A stretch of 64,000 bases of DNA, from positions 61,386,201 through 61,450,200 of the forward strand of contig CM053140.1 in assembly GCA_028571685.1 (NCBI GenBank). The letters are read 5' to 3'. The DNA comes from Heterohyrax brucei. Its lineage: Eukaryota; Chordata; Mammalia; Hyracoidea; Procaviidae. This document shows, in pieces, positions 1 to 14,195 of this stretch (positions within the stretch are counted from its first letter, which is position 1; every line of letters begins with the position of its first letter). A model generated the notes under the pieces. The model was not told where the DNA came from. It made no database searches and was given only the letters and a program-made list of their open reading frames with translations. Position numbers and translations under genes: made by a program.

Positions 1-505
1 ATAAACATCTTCCTGGTATTCTCTGTTTTCAGCCAAGATCCACATGACTTAAGCAATGATATCCTTCATTTCATGTCTTTTGAATACAGGCTGCATTTCT
101 AGCAGTTCCCTACTGATGTACTGCTGCAGCTTTTGAATGATCGTCAGCAAAATTTTACTTTGGGGTGATATTAGTGATACTGTGTGATAATTTCTGCATT
201 CGGTCTGATCATCTTTCTTGGGAATGGGCATTATATATACAGATTTTGTCCAGCTGGTTGGCCAGGTAACTGTCTTCCCAATTTCTTGGCACAGACAATT
301 AAGCACTTCCAGCACTGCATCAGTTTGTTGAAACATCCAAATTGATATTTTGTCAATTTCCAGAACCTTGTTTTTTTGCCAGTCCCTCCAGTGCAGCTTG
401 GACTTCTTCCTTCAGTACCACTGGCTTCTGATCACGTGTTACTTCCTGAAATGGTTGAATGTCAAACCAATTCTTCTTGGTATAGTGACTCTCTATATGC
501 ATACA
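1..505 (-). mobile_element. RTE/BovB-type LINE fragment, reverse transcriptase region
   Basis: The minus strand from about 336 down to 49 encodes a decayed piece of the RTE-clade reverse transcriptase, with recognisable blocks such as PKKDDQTECRNYHTVSLIS and KILLTIIQKLQQYI. The sequence parallels the same part of the larger RTE copy at 45.6-46.1 kb base for base over long stretches. It is cut by the window edge at its 3' side. At about 490-505 it abuts ERV LTR-like sequence. There is no intact open reading frame. Confidence 0.85.
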
Positions 506-699
506 CAGAGAACTATGCCTCAAGGAAATGACTCAATGCAGTTACAGAGACTGGCAAATTTCAAAGTGTGTACATTGGGTCACACTTGTTCTAACATGAT
601 ACAACTATCATGTGTACAACTGAAAACTCACTAGTCCCCTTTATAGCTCATATTTTGAAATGAATAATAGAATAAGGGAGGAAATAAAAGATATTTGAG

Positions 700-701
<2 letters not shown>

Positions 702-736
<35 letters not shown>
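702..736. repeat. (CA)n microsatellite
   Basis: An uninterrupted run of about 17 CA dinucleotides within the ERV-L relic. It is likely polymorphic in length. Confidence 0.95.
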
Positions 737-737
<1 letters not shown>

Positions 738-759
738 TTATAATAAAACCAGGAAGAAA

Positions 760-1600
760 TATTCATAACAATTAGTCTTTCTTTCTGCCACTGTTTATAC
801 AGTCCTAACTGATATTTAGAAATATCTCTGTCCATTACCCATTCTATGTTCCTTTTACCCTCAGCAAGCACTTCAGATGATCATGGTTCTTTGCCTGGAA
901 GGGTGACCCAAACCTTCATTCCTGAAATGTATGAGTCAACGGAAGTCATATCAGAACTGAGTTGCTATATTTTTCCAGTGACAATCACAGGGCAGAGTAG
1001 TACCAAGGGATGCCTTAAGGGATCACCCGTCTTCCAGACATACTCTTTTTCACCTGCATTATACAACATCAATCTAATTTCCTCCTGGTACTCAGAGTCA
1101 ATCACACCAGCCAGTATGGTAACTCCCTCTTTGCCTGTTACAGTTTTGAGAGGCCCAAAGTGGCCAGCTGGCATTCTTAACTTCCATTTCAGTTGAATCA
1201 GTGCTGTTTCATCAAGTGGGAACAATTCTCCCTTTGGAACTAAGATCTCTTGATCCACACAGCATACCGTCGAGGGGACAGGAAGTAGAATTTTTTTGAG
1301 TAGGTCAGTAGGGGTAATAGGGAGTAGTGGTGCCACTTCCTTCTCCACCCCTTAATTCCAGGAATCATGAATCCTGGCTATGGGAGAAACAGCATCATCT
1401 ATAGTGGATGCAGGTTTAGAGTAAGCATTACCTCCTAGAGAACACTGCCCCAACCCTGCAAAGTACTGTCACCTAGCATGAAACATGTGATCACCAAGAC
1501 CCTCACACCTCACCAGCACATGATTTACTGGTAGAGATATTTTACATCATTTCTATTGCCACCTCATCCCATGGATTAGCAGTGCCCTCTTTATTACTGA
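760..1600 (-). pseudogene. Endogenous retroviral dUTPase relic (end of pol)
   Basis: The minus strand 1348-965 stays open for 127 codons and carries dUTPase features: a PAGHFGPL block, then VTILAGVIDSEYQEEI, which corresponds to the uracil-binding motif with its GVID(S/A)xY core. Homologous sequence continues in another frame to about 760. Upstream (1600-1350) the sequence resembles the linker between integrase and dUTPase. Viral dUTPases remove dUTP to limit uracil in viral DNA. In ERV-L elements the enzyme sits at the C-terminal end of pol. This copy is broken by frameshifts, has no plausible start codon context and is surely non-functional. It is an old copy in the host genome, not a virus. 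Confidence 0.65.
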
Positions 1601-1701
1601 ACAGTCATCAGTGCCTTTAAAACTAGTCAGACTTGAAAACCAATTTAGAAAATTCTTTCTTAAAAGATTTTGTTTCTCTACAACCACTTCCAGTACCAAA
1701 A

Positions 1702-2434
1702 TGTCCTAGGCTGGGTTCTCTAAAGAAGCAAAACCAGTGAACTGGGTCAGTGAGAGAAAGAGCACGTGTGTGTGCGTGCATGCGTACCTGTGTATTTTAT
1801 ATACATAGAAAGAGACAGAGAATTTATCTCAAGGAAAACGGCTCATGCCATTGAAGAGGCTGACAAGTCCCAAGGCATCAGGCTGGAGGCTTCTCCTAAC
1901 TCATGTAGCTGTAGGGGATGACAAACCCAAGACTGGTAGTTCAGTTGGTAGGCTACAGGGTCATGGGCTGTGGAGGCTAATGAATACAAGATTAGCAGGT
2001 AGGACAACTGGCTCACAGGTTGCAGAGACCAAAGGATCTGAAGATCAGCAAGTAAGACAGCAGGCCACAGGCTCACAGGTTGCAGAGCTAATAAAGCCCA
2101 ACACTGGCAGGCAGCTGGCTCAGATCTCAAGAACTGGATGAAGACAGCAACTGGTCAGATGATGGCAAGCCAGATGCAAAACCCAGATCAAGCTAGCACA
2201 CTTTGTGAGAATCTCTCTCTCTCTCTATGATAACACAGAGAGTGGCCAGCTGGCATTCTTAATGGTACAGGCCACATCCGAGTGAATTCCCCTCACAACT
2301 GACTGGATGATCACATTAGGTCATATTATGGACGGTGAGTACTTTACCACGTAACTGCCAAACTAAATCATTGTGCAACTGCAAACCACTAAGAATCATG
2401 GCCTAGAGAAGTTGACACACAATCTTAGCCATCA
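1702..2434 (-). repeat. MLT2/ERV-L-like LTR
   Basis: On the minus strand it starts TGATGGCTAAGATTGTGTG and ends GAGAACCCAGCCTAGGACA, the TG...CA ends expected of an LTR and the outer motifs of MLT2-type LTRs. Inside are GA- and CT-rich simple tracts and several diverged repeats of a 'ctcacaggttgcagag' unit (plus-strand reading, about 2014 and 2069). It is longer than the related LTR at 39398-39874, mostly because of these repeats. Confidence 0.65.
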
Positions 2435-2589
2435 TACGTACTTTTCATATTTCAATAAAAACTATTTAAAAGAAAAAAGTTCAGTAAATCAACAACGGCC
2501 ATTAATAAAAATTAACATGAAATTTTATTTCTGAATGACAACGAAAGCACAAGTGGGAAGCAATCTATCAAAAGTGTTTCTGATTAAGA

Positions 2590-2870
2590 AACAGTACAGT
2601 GATATATAAAATAACCAAAGGTACACAGACCAAAGCTTATTAGTGGTTATCAGGGATGGAAGGGAGAAGAAAAGGAGGATTCATTGTTTAGGGGGCATTG
2701 AGTTTCCAGTAGCAGTAACTGAATAATCTGGAAAAGGACAGTAGTGGTAGTTGCACAACATGATGAATGTGAATCAATGTCATTAAATTGCACATGTAAA
2801 ACTTTCTGAAATAGCTAAAATTTTGCTGTATATATTCTTGTTACAATAAAAAATTTTACATAAAAGTTGA
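2590..2870 (+). mobile_element. Old L1 3' end
   Basis: This has the typical old mammalian L1 3'-UTR sequence: 'attagtggttatcaggga', a GA-rich stretch, 'gatgaatgtgaatcaatgtcattaaattgcacatg', then 'ttacaataaaaaa'. Comparable tails occur at 55.3-55.56 kb and 56.2-56.34 kb. It is highly diverged. Confidence 0.7.
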
Positions 2871-3119
2871 GTGTGGTACATGAAGGTTCACTGTATTACC
2901 CTTCTGTCAGGTTTTAAAATTTACATAATAAAAATAAAAAATTAAAAAAAGAGACAATACAGGGCTCAGTAACATTAAAATGTCTCTTTAGAGATGTAAA
3001 GACCCTGCAGAAAGAAGTATAAACAGGCTGAGTTTATGGGTTTTAAAATTATTTAGTATTTAAAATAAGTTATCATACCTATGTGGTCTCTAAGAAAGTA
3101 CTGATATGGGAAGCACAGA

Positions 3120-3310
3120 ACCTACCATCTACCTCCCTAGTCACAGGACTTGGAACAGGTCACTTAACTTCTAAGTTTTAGCTTTCTCATCTATACAACA
3201 AGAGTACTTTTGGAGACAACAAGGTAGATATGAGAATAATGCATGTACAAAAGTTTGATCAAGGATAAAGTGTTTTATATAAATATTAGTTAAAGCCATA
3301 GTGTCGGATT
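3120..3310 (+). repeat. MIR SINE relic
   Basis: The core pattern 'ggtcacttaacttctaagttttagctttctcatctata' followed by a decayed '...gatatgagaataatgcatgtaca' matches the MIR core and 3' region. Confidence 0.6.
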
Positions 3311-3364
3311 TGAAATCTGAATGCCTGATCAAGTGGTATAACTCAACCTTACCCTGTTACAGTG

Positions 3365-3640
3365 CAGTAGTTGCAGTTGAGCATCACAATCGTTTTAAAA
3401 TTTACAAGTGTCTGAACCTGTCCCCCAGTGATTCTGATTTAACTAGTTTATACAGGCTCCTGTAAATGTTATAAAGAGCTTCTTCTCTAGTAACACTGTT
3501 AAGCATCCAAAATTTGGAACTATTATATTTAAGTCCAATAAAAGCACCACGAAGGCAAGACCAAAGTTCTGCTTTGTTTCTTATATATCACCTAGCATGT
3601 AACAGCACTCAAAAAGCGTAAGTGAATGAATGAAAAAACA
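3365..3640 (+). repeat. MER5-like hAT relic and L2-like 3' end
   Basis: 3370-3455 resembles the MER5/Charlie non-autonomous hAT family ('gcatcacaatcg...cccagtgattctgattta'). 3545-3640 resembles an L2 3' end ('cacctagcatgtaacagcac...gtgaatgaatgaa'). Both are short and diverged. Confidence 0.45.
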
Positions 3641-4364
3641 AAGATCAACAGCATCTTTTTATTTGGGGCTTTCTTTACATTAATGCTAGCTGTAGACCTC
3701 AAATATAGGCTTCAGCAGTGAGTGCTCGAAATTCACATGGCTAAGAAAGTTCTTCAAAGGTTCTGAGAAGTTCCAGATCTCTAGAGAGGCACAGGAAAGT
3801 GTTTCATTGCTAGGTATCATTGAACTTGAAGAAGAGAAGGCATAGGCAGAAGAACTCTGTACTGCTGCTATCAGAGCTCATGCATTTGTTATTTATTTTC
3901 CTCAAAAGATTTACATAAGGGGAAAATGATTTCACAGTCAATCTACTACCTCTGAATAAAATCGGAAGAATTAATTCTTCCTCTTATGGCAATGGCCTCT
4001 ACTACAAAGTTTCATGTGGCACAAGTCAACAGTTAACAAGATTAGTGATTTTTCTCCTTTCTTTCTAAAAATAATTTTACCTGTTTGACACAGTGAGTCC
4101 AGAAACCATTAAGTAAAACCTTGGTTTCTCCTGCTCACACTTCTGTTTTTCACAACTGACAAAAAACTAAGTCAAGTTTCTTTCAAGCTCAGCAGCTTCT
4201 CTAACAAAAATTTTCAAATATTAAAAAATTAGTGAATTTGAAACTAGTTATGTGAACTCACTTTTTATACTTAACACATTAAATAAGAACTTAACTCAAA
4301 AATAAACTAGTAGAGGAAAATACAAAGCAATATAGTTACGAATTTAAATTAGTTTGCATCCAGG

Positions 4365-4475
4365 CTTTACCACTTTCCTGTAAAACACGTTTTTCTCATC
4401 TTTGAATTTACAGGGATGATAGTATCTACCTTAAAAGGGTTGTTCTGTTAAATACAGCACTTGTGAAAGTGCAAT
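4365..4475 (+). repeat. MIR SINE relic
   Basis: 'ttttctcatctttgaatttacagggatgatagtatctacctt' followed by '...gggttgttctgttaaata' matches the 3' half of MIR. Confidence 0.55.
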
Positions 4476-4777
4476 TCTTTAAAGATAAAATAGTTCCTAA
4501 ACACACTTTATCCCACTCTTTTGTTTTTCCACTCCCTTTTTCACTGAAATATCCACCATCACCACACCTCTCCAACAAGGCATCAGGATTATTAGACATT
4601 TATTGTATTTCTCCCTGGAAAGAAATTTTCAAGGTCCCAACCAGTAGATTCTTTGTCCCACTGATTTTTATAAGTGTACAGAAGAAAGTCACCAATGACT
4701 ACCACATTTGATTCAATCTGAGACACCAATACAAGGCATACCATTATTTTATATGCCACTTAAAAGAAAACTGCCTG

Positions 4778-4893
4778 GAGAGGAATAGTGTGCTGTCACC
4801 GGGCAGGGAGAGCAGTGGAAGCTGCATACGGGTGGGCATATAAATTTATACAGGAATGTACATGTTCACTCAGTCATAATAAAAAAAAAAAAG
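4778..4893 (+). mobile_element. Very short 5'-truncated L1 insertion with perfect TSD
   Basis: 116 bp of the same afrotherian L1 3' end found elsewhere in the window ('gggagagcagtggaagctgcat', 'gggcatataaatttatac', 'ttcactcagtcataat' then poly-A). A perfect 16-bp target-site duplication, aaaagaaaactgcctg, flanks it at 4762-4777 and 4894-4909. The nick site (ctttt/aagt on the opposite strand) fits the L1 endonuclease preference. Confidence 0.93.
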
Positions 4894-4909
4894 AAAAGAA
4901 AACTGCCTG

Positions 4910-4990
4910 CTCCTGCAGAGTTTTTGTTCTGTTGTGCATAGGGTCACTCTGAGTCAGAACGGACTCAATGCCACCTAACAGCTACAAAAA
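4910..4990 (+). mobile_element. RTE/AfroSINE 3' tail fragment
   Basis: 'ttctgttgtgcatagggtcactctgagtcagaacggactcaatgccacctaacagctac' is the 3' end shared by RTE and AfroSINE families, in sense orientation on plus. The body is missing. Confidence 0.7.
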
Positions 4991-5126
4991 GGAAACACTG
5001 CCAACTAATGCATGACATACCGCGTCATTTAAAAGATGCATCCAAATTTCAAAATGCACAAAAGTAGTAGAAATGTACACTTTAGAAACAGTGTGATGTA
5101 GTATATGTCAGGAACTATGCACATGA

Positions 5127-5296
5127 TGGAAACCCTGGTGGCATAGTGGGTAAGTGCTGTGGCTGCTAACCAAAAGGTAAGCATTTCAAATCCACCAGGC
5201 ACTTCCTGGAAACCTCTATGCAGCAGTTCTACCCTGTACTGTAGGGTCACTGGGAGTCAGAATCAACTTTACAGCAATGGATTTTGGTTTAGTTTT
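5127..5296 (+). mobile_element. AfroSINE, short form
   Basis: Nearly complete. The tRNA-like head reads 'aaccctggtggcatagtggg' with the B-box region at 'catttcaaatccaccagg'. The body reads 'ccaggcacttcctggaaacc', and the RTE-like tail is 'agggtcactgggagtcagaatc'. It lacks the central block of the long form. Confidence 0.92.
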
Positions 5297-5310
5297 GTGT
5301 GTACAAGTTA

Positions 5311-5566
5311 GGAGCCCTGGTGACACCGTGGTTAAGAGCTATGATCGCTAGCCAAAGGATCAGCAATTTGAACAAGCCACTTCTTGGAAACCCTGTGGAC
5401 AGTTGTACTCTCTATAGGGTCACATGAGTTAGAATCAATTCAACAACAAGGGGTTTGGTTTTGCTTTACGCATATGATAAACTTGATGGTGCAGTTCTAC
5501 TCCATTCTATGGTGTAGCCAGGAGTGAGAAACGACTCGATGGCAATGGGTTTGGTTTGGGGTTATG
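5311..5566 (+). mobile_element. Two adjacent AfroSINEs (one near-complete, one 3' fragment)
   Basis: 5311-5466 is a short-form AfroSINE from 'ggagccctggtgacacc' to 'ggggtttggtttt'. 5488-5566 is a second copy starting in the body ('cagttctactccattctat') and ending 'gactcgatggcaatgggt'. With the copy at 5127 they form a same-strand cluster. Confidence 0.88.
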
Positions 5567-5874
5567 TACCTGATCCTCACCCAATTCCTTATACAGAGAA
5601 AGGTAAAAAGATCATTTCATTTTGCTGTAGCAACTACCAGATCCAAAAGGAAAAGGAATGGCTGTTATTCCAGAGATGAAGACAAAAAGAATGAGCTTCT
5701 AAAAAGTTTTATGTTTTTAAGTTTTTATCTAGTCAGTGTTTAAAGGCACTGCCAAGTAGAGCATATAGACTTATTGCTCAAGGGAAGCTTTATGTGAAGA
5801 GACTCTATAGACAAAATTTTTTAATTTTCTCTACAGCCTTTGGATAAATTAATCTCCCCCAAAATTATGTCTTA

Positions 5875-6150
5875 CAACAGTGCTCATGAAACTTTAATGT
5901 GCATACAAATTACCTGGAGATCATGTCAAATTTCAGTACGCAGATTCAGTAGGTCTCAAGTAGAGTCTGAAATTATACATCAATTATGAGCTCTCAGGTA
6001 ATGTAGATGTGACTGGTCCACTAACTTTGAGGAGTTTTTCATGTGTATTACAGCTACACTCATCACACAATTGTTAGGTTTTAAATATCTCCATTCTGCA
6101 GATGAGAAAAGTAGCTCTAGCTGGAGACTCCAATCCGTAACTTGTATCTG
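5875..6150 (+). repeat. MER5A-like hAT relic followed by MIR fragment
   Basis: 5885-6005 reads 'ctcatgaaactttaatgtgcatacaaattacctgg...gattcagtaggtctcaag', a clear MER5A pattern on plus. 6075-6150 ('ctccattctgcagatgagaaaag') fits a minus-strand MIR fragment. Confidence 0.6.
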
Positions 6151-7595
6151 CATTACATTACAAAGTCTTTAAATAAAATCTGTTAAACTATCATTGGTTA
6201 CTTAAAACAAATCCAGTGAAGACTAGGGAAACAAGTCATCAAGTTTCCTAGCTCAAATGAATTGCTAGCATGCATGCACTCTCCAGGTGAGAGAACAAGT
6301 CATCTCTACAGAAAAAATAGAAAGACCTTCCAAGTACTTTTTCCAAAAACCTTTTTTCTGAAGTTATTTTCACTACTCTATTCAAGGACAGAATGGTCTT
6401 CTCATTTTCCTAGTCACCATAATTCAGCAAGGCAGAAATTATGATCCACTTTCCTGACTTGTTAGACTTCAATCTATTTGAAAAATAACAGCTGGTATCC
6501 TCAAAGACTATTAACAGGTACTTAGATGGGCAATATAAAATGATGGCCCCAAAATTACAACAGTTACACCTGATTTTATGACCATCCTGAACTATGCTTT
6601 AAAAAAAAAAGCATTCAATGCCAGGAATAAATAAAGGATATAAAAAGAAAATATCAAGAAGAAACTCGACTCTGATTTAAGTAGTATTCAGAGTCTTCTT
6701 ACTGTTCTGAACACTGCTACCCTGAAGTTTCTGGTTCTTATGTGGAACACTACCGCAAGTTTGCAGCAAGTAACTGAGAATACAATATTGTTAGATGCAT
6801 TCTTGCCAGCCTGAAAGAATTCTTACCACAGAAGCCAAAACACTAAGCTGAGACCATGTGTACAATCAAATAAAGTCAAGAAAGCTAACCAGATAAACAT
6901 CCCCAATGCAAAACACTTTAGTTCTAAATAAATAGCCTTTAATCAGAGGCTCGATTATCTGTTCTCAGTATCAGAGAATAACCTCTTAGTATGTTCCTTG
7001 AGGGCTGTCTTCACTGTGACATCAAAGTGATGTTTTCAGTTCTCAGGAAAAAAATGGGGCTGTGGGTGCCGGGTGCTCTGACCCATAAACTAACAATTAC
7101 CACTCTTTAGAAAAATTGCCCACAATAAGCAGATATTCTGTCTACTCTGCCTCTGAAGTCAACTCTTTTATGGATAGGCTAGATTTAAAAGGGAGAGAAA
7201 ATCATCTTTTTCAAGAACATGAAAACTATAACCATAAACTGATTCATGTTCCCATAATGAGAGCTACTGTCAGTTCCCATCCTAACCAGCATGCAGAGCA
7301 AAACCAGAAGAATAAAGAGAAGACAAGCAGCATACAACCGTTAAGGCTGATAAAGCAGCTGGTTTATTCCTCAGGCCTGTGTCTGCCAGAGCAACTGTAT
7401 ATGCCACCATAGTGGTCCACGTCCTGACCATCTCTCTTACACTGCTCCACAGATACAACTCAAGTCAAAATACGGGATAATATTTCATCAACCACAACTC
7501 TCCTTCTCAGAAGAAGCTAGAACACAGATTTGGAAATTTTTAATTTAGCTTTACACATACATGAGAAGTTCAATAAATAATGTCATTGGTAACAA
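6151..7595. other. Intronic sequence without recognised features
   Basis: AT-rich with only chance reading frames. Nothing beyond possible ancient repeats was recognised. Confidence 0.6.
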
Positions 7596-7596
7596 A

Positions 7597-7800
7597 CGAG
7601 CTGCCATCCAGTCAAATTCCAACTACAGCAACGCCATGTATGTGTGTCACAGCAGAACTGTCCTCCAAAGGGTTTTTAATGGCTGATTTTTCAGAGATCT
7701 ATTACAAGGCCTTTCTTTGGAGGCATACGTATAGGTAGGATTTGAACTTCTAATCTTTCAGTTACCAATCAACTGCATTAAATCTTTACACTTTTTGACT
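7597..7800 (-). mobile_element. AfroSINE, long form, diverged
   Basis: In minus orientation the tail ('gctgccatccagtcaaattccaac') comes first on plus, then the body ('ggcatacgtataggtaggatttgaac') and the head remnants ('ctaatctttcagttaccaatcaactgc'). It keeps the central region and is older than most copies here. Confidence 0.7.
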
Positions 7801-11301
<3,501 letters not shown>

Positions 11302-12289
11302 TTAGACAAGGATACTGAAGATGCTCACATGCCCTGAAGGTCTTTAACCACAGTACTCTAACTACTGTGGTCAGAACAATACCACATATTTGGTAAAAAT
11401 CATAAAGAGGCCTAAGGCAAGCAAAGGGGACACAGATCATACCATTACAATAGAGACTGAGCTTAAAAATCTAGAATTACTCACTTTAAAACCTACGCCA
11501 AGATTTTTAAAGAAGGAAAGAGTATTACCATTGGATCTATAAGCTAACTGTTTCCTAACAGGACTCCTTATGGAAAAAGTGAAGTGCCTACAGATACTAA
11601 AATACTCCACCTGTTATGTGTATTAACTTATAAAAGTTATGCAAGCTGGAGTTTGAACACAGATTTACTTATGCTAGAAGCAAAAGTCATCTCATTTATA
11701 CACAGGTTCTAACTGTTAACAAATTACTTTCATCACAGAAAGAATTTTAAAAGTACTTCCCAACCACATTAATCTGTTCCAAGATTTTAGAAGACAGGAA
11801 AAGCTACTCCCCCATTACTGGAAGAGAAATAAAATCTCTCATCTACAGTTAATTTACACAATGCTTGTTAATGACATTAAAGTGACTTCACATTTCGTAC
11901 TTTGTAGAAATGCAAGTATCATTGGCCACCAGCCAGCAGAAGAGCTGTAAACTGGCTTCAGCCAAAGAAACGTAAAGTACTTGTCAAGCAGAACACAGTA
12001 CAGTCTTGCACAAGATCAAAGCATTAGTGACCCAGGTTATAAAGTAAAATTCCACTAAATCTTCCTTCTGGTCACGAGCTTTACTTACTAAAATGTACCC
12101 TCTTGTTCTAATTATGCTTGCATTTCAACTGCTATTACTCAAGAAACTCAGAAGTTTGAGATAATACTTAACCACTGTCTTTGAGCATATGAAAGTCACA
12201 TCTAAAGACTTGAATTTCTTAGGACAGTGTAAAAACCAGAAAGCACAAACATGGAACATGCTCTTTGACACATTCCAATGTATAAATCA

Positions 12290-12331
12290 GATAATGGAGG
12301 AATATTAAGTGATAATGGAGGAATAAGTCTA
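12290..12331. repeat. 21-bp tandem duplication
   Basis: 'gataatggaggaat' is repeated at offset 21 (12290 and 12311). A small local duplication with no gene content. Confidence 0.8.
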
Positions 12332-12674
12332 CACTGCTCTCATTAAAATGAAACTTTTTCAAATCCAGTTTCTGAGTTTCTCAGCACAATTTTAATTTAT
12401 CCTTAAGTATCTCCACAGATTTATCTTATGGACATGAGTTACTATACAGTGCAAAGCAGTTTTTCACATGCTTTTCTTCATGCTCTAATATGTCTTCTAA
12501 TCAGACAAAATACTCATTTTCATCTGCCAATTAACAGCACAGCCATATAGGTTTACTCACTTAATGATAAGCAGTTAATTCCTAGAATGTTTCTACAGTT
12601 CACTCCCTAAAGGAAACAAGGACGCAGTTGGTCTCTTAAACTTGAGAAGGTAACTTCAGGATGACTAAAAAAAA

Positions 12675-12696
12675 AAGGGGGGGTGGGGGGGGAGGA
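12675..12696 (+). repeat. Poly-G tract (G7 T G8)
   Basis: A long A run at 12667-12676 is followed by seven and then eight G residues separated by one T. It is G-rich on the strand that is template for PUM1, and could form a G-quadruplex. Confidence 0.85.
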
Positions 12697-12754
12697 CCAG
12701 ACCAAAGACAAGCTGTGAAGTCAGGAAGCCCTGGACTAGGCAAATTTGATGAGG

Positions 12755-12915
12755 TTTCTCGGTTTGGGACAAATTTCTGAACTGCCCTGAGCTTCACTCT
12801 CTATTTCACTGTTGCAGAAATTATTTTTTAAGTTCTTGTGATGACTGAAGATATTACTCAGTACTTCACACAATGTCTGCCATACTGTGATTTATCAATA
12901 AATGGCAGTATATAT
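12755..12915 (+). repeat. MIR SINE relic
   Basis: 'ctgaactgccctgagcttcactctctatttcactg' then '...gatgactgaagatattactcagtacttcacacaatgtctgcc' follows the MIR core and 3' end, ending in '...caataaatggcag'. Confidence 0.65.
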
Positions 12916-13324
12916 TAATTATATGTATTCAGTGGCATTACAACACATCAAAATAGTTGTCAAATCACAGAAAGGACACCAAGAACTAACATAAACTATG
13001 TAAAAGACAATTTAAGAATTTTTGCTTCTACATTTTTCTTTCATCACAAAAATGGCCTCTGAGATTACAAACAGAATTTCTTTCCCCATAAGCTGCATAC
13101 CACCCTTTTCAGCTAACATTCTGACTCTTCTCCTATTATTTTACAAGGAATGTGAGCAAACAGGAGTTGCTCTTTTGTAAATGTTAGCACACGGGATACT
13201 TCATTTGTTGATTAATTTTATATTCTGTGTAATAGTGGAGAGAGGGCAAAAATGATCAAAAATATTAATTCTCTTCCTTTTATTTTTACAGTGCTCATTC
13301 CTCTCCACAGAAACTCAAAAATCT

Positions 13325-13580
13325 TTATTCAAACTTAGGGAATAGCATCTGAAAGTACCAGCCACCACTCTGCCCAACTGCTCTGAAAGTTGTAGCCCTT
13401 GAGCTCAAGGCTTCAGAAAAGACTTCTGGGATCCTATCATTTTTTTCATTGCAGCTTTTTAGCTTGTCATAGCATGCAAAGCCAGCAGAAGCAGCTGAAC
13501 ATAAAAGCAAAGCTGTTTCCAGGCCAAATTCACTCAAAAGGGAGCAACAATGGAAGAAGTTTGTAGCCAGGGGCTTAAAA
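13325..13580 (-). pseudogene. Unexplained minus-strand reading frame with overlapping poly(A) signal
   Basis: From about 13580 to 13325 the minus strand stays open for some 85 codons. It encodes, among others, SEFGLETALLLCSAASAGF, CYDKLKSCNEKND and FRAVGQSGGWYF, ending in PKFE. The stop codon TAA is part of an AATAAA signal (about 13322-13328). There is no ATG start, so it looks like the 3' end of something: a processed pseudogene fragment, an alternative terminal exon of PUM1, or chance. I do not recognise the protein. A T-rich stretch precedes it but no strong acceptor is evident. It lies in the 22-kb PUM1 intron on the same strand as the gene. Confidence 0.3.
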
Positions 13581-13607
13581 CAGTAATAACTGAACTATGG
13601 AATATCT

Positions 13608-13803
13608 GACCCCATTACCAGTGAGTCAGCTCCAACCACAATAACCCCATGTGTGGCTCTGATGTATGTCAACAAAACTATACTCCTTAGGGTTTTCAAC
13701 AGTTAAAATCTTGCAGAAGTGGGTCACCAGACCCTTCTGGCACAGTGCTACCTGGCAGATCTGAAATGTCAACCGTGTTGGGTTAGTAACTGAACACAAA
13801 TCA
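13608..13803 (-). mobile_element. AfroSINE, long form, diverged
   Basis: Minus orientation: 'ccagtgagtcagctccaacc' (tail), 'cttagggttttcaacagttaaaatcttgcagaagtgggtcacc' (central block) and a decayed head near 13790. Confidence 0.7.
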
Positions 13804-14195
13804 AGTGCACCATGCAGGGACTTTCTTAACTAGTCCCTAGCTCAGACACCAAGATGCAACTATCTCTCCCACTATTAACAACTGATATAAATCCTAGATG
13901 GATGCTAGGAACAGCCAAAAAAGTACTAGAATTCCACATGGTTAGCAAAGAATCAGCAGTGAGGTATCAATTAACTATTGATAAACAGCAGTGAGTGAAA
14001 AGGCAAGTTTGAAAGAATTTGGAAAAAGGAAGTAGAAGAAGAAAGTGGCAGCATGCTGATTCAACGGAGCGATGGGAAGTATGAGGGGCTATGGTGCTCT
14101 TCAAACTGGGAAGAAAACACAATACTGGTCCAATATGCCCAGATAAAAGGCACAATCAAACTTGAGCAAAGTTTGTAAGAGTCTCCAAATATTAC

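Larger units (their letters stand above)
490..2434 (-). mobile_element. Internally deleted ERV-L-like provirus
   Basis: Read on the minus strand this is a 733-bp LTR (2434-1702, listed separately), a short primer-binding-site-like start (ttggtactggaagtgg, just below 1702), a gap where gag and most of pol should be, a dUTPase relic, a CA microsatellite, and about 80 bp (570-490) resembling the end of an MLT2-type LTR. A dUTPase near the end of pol, just before the 3' LTR, is typical of ERV-L elements. The arrangement therefore suggests one provirus that lost its centre and most of its 3' LTR. The alternative is two unrelated LTR fragments. Confidence 0.55.

Noticed and set aside
1843-2141. Overlapping frames on both strands with repeated 'ctcacaggttgcagag' units
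   Set aside because: They lie within the ERV-L-like LTR and result from its internal repetition.
12677-12692. Poly-G tract considered as a regulatory site
   Set aside because: There is no flanking promoter-like context, so it is reported only as an unstable simple repeat.
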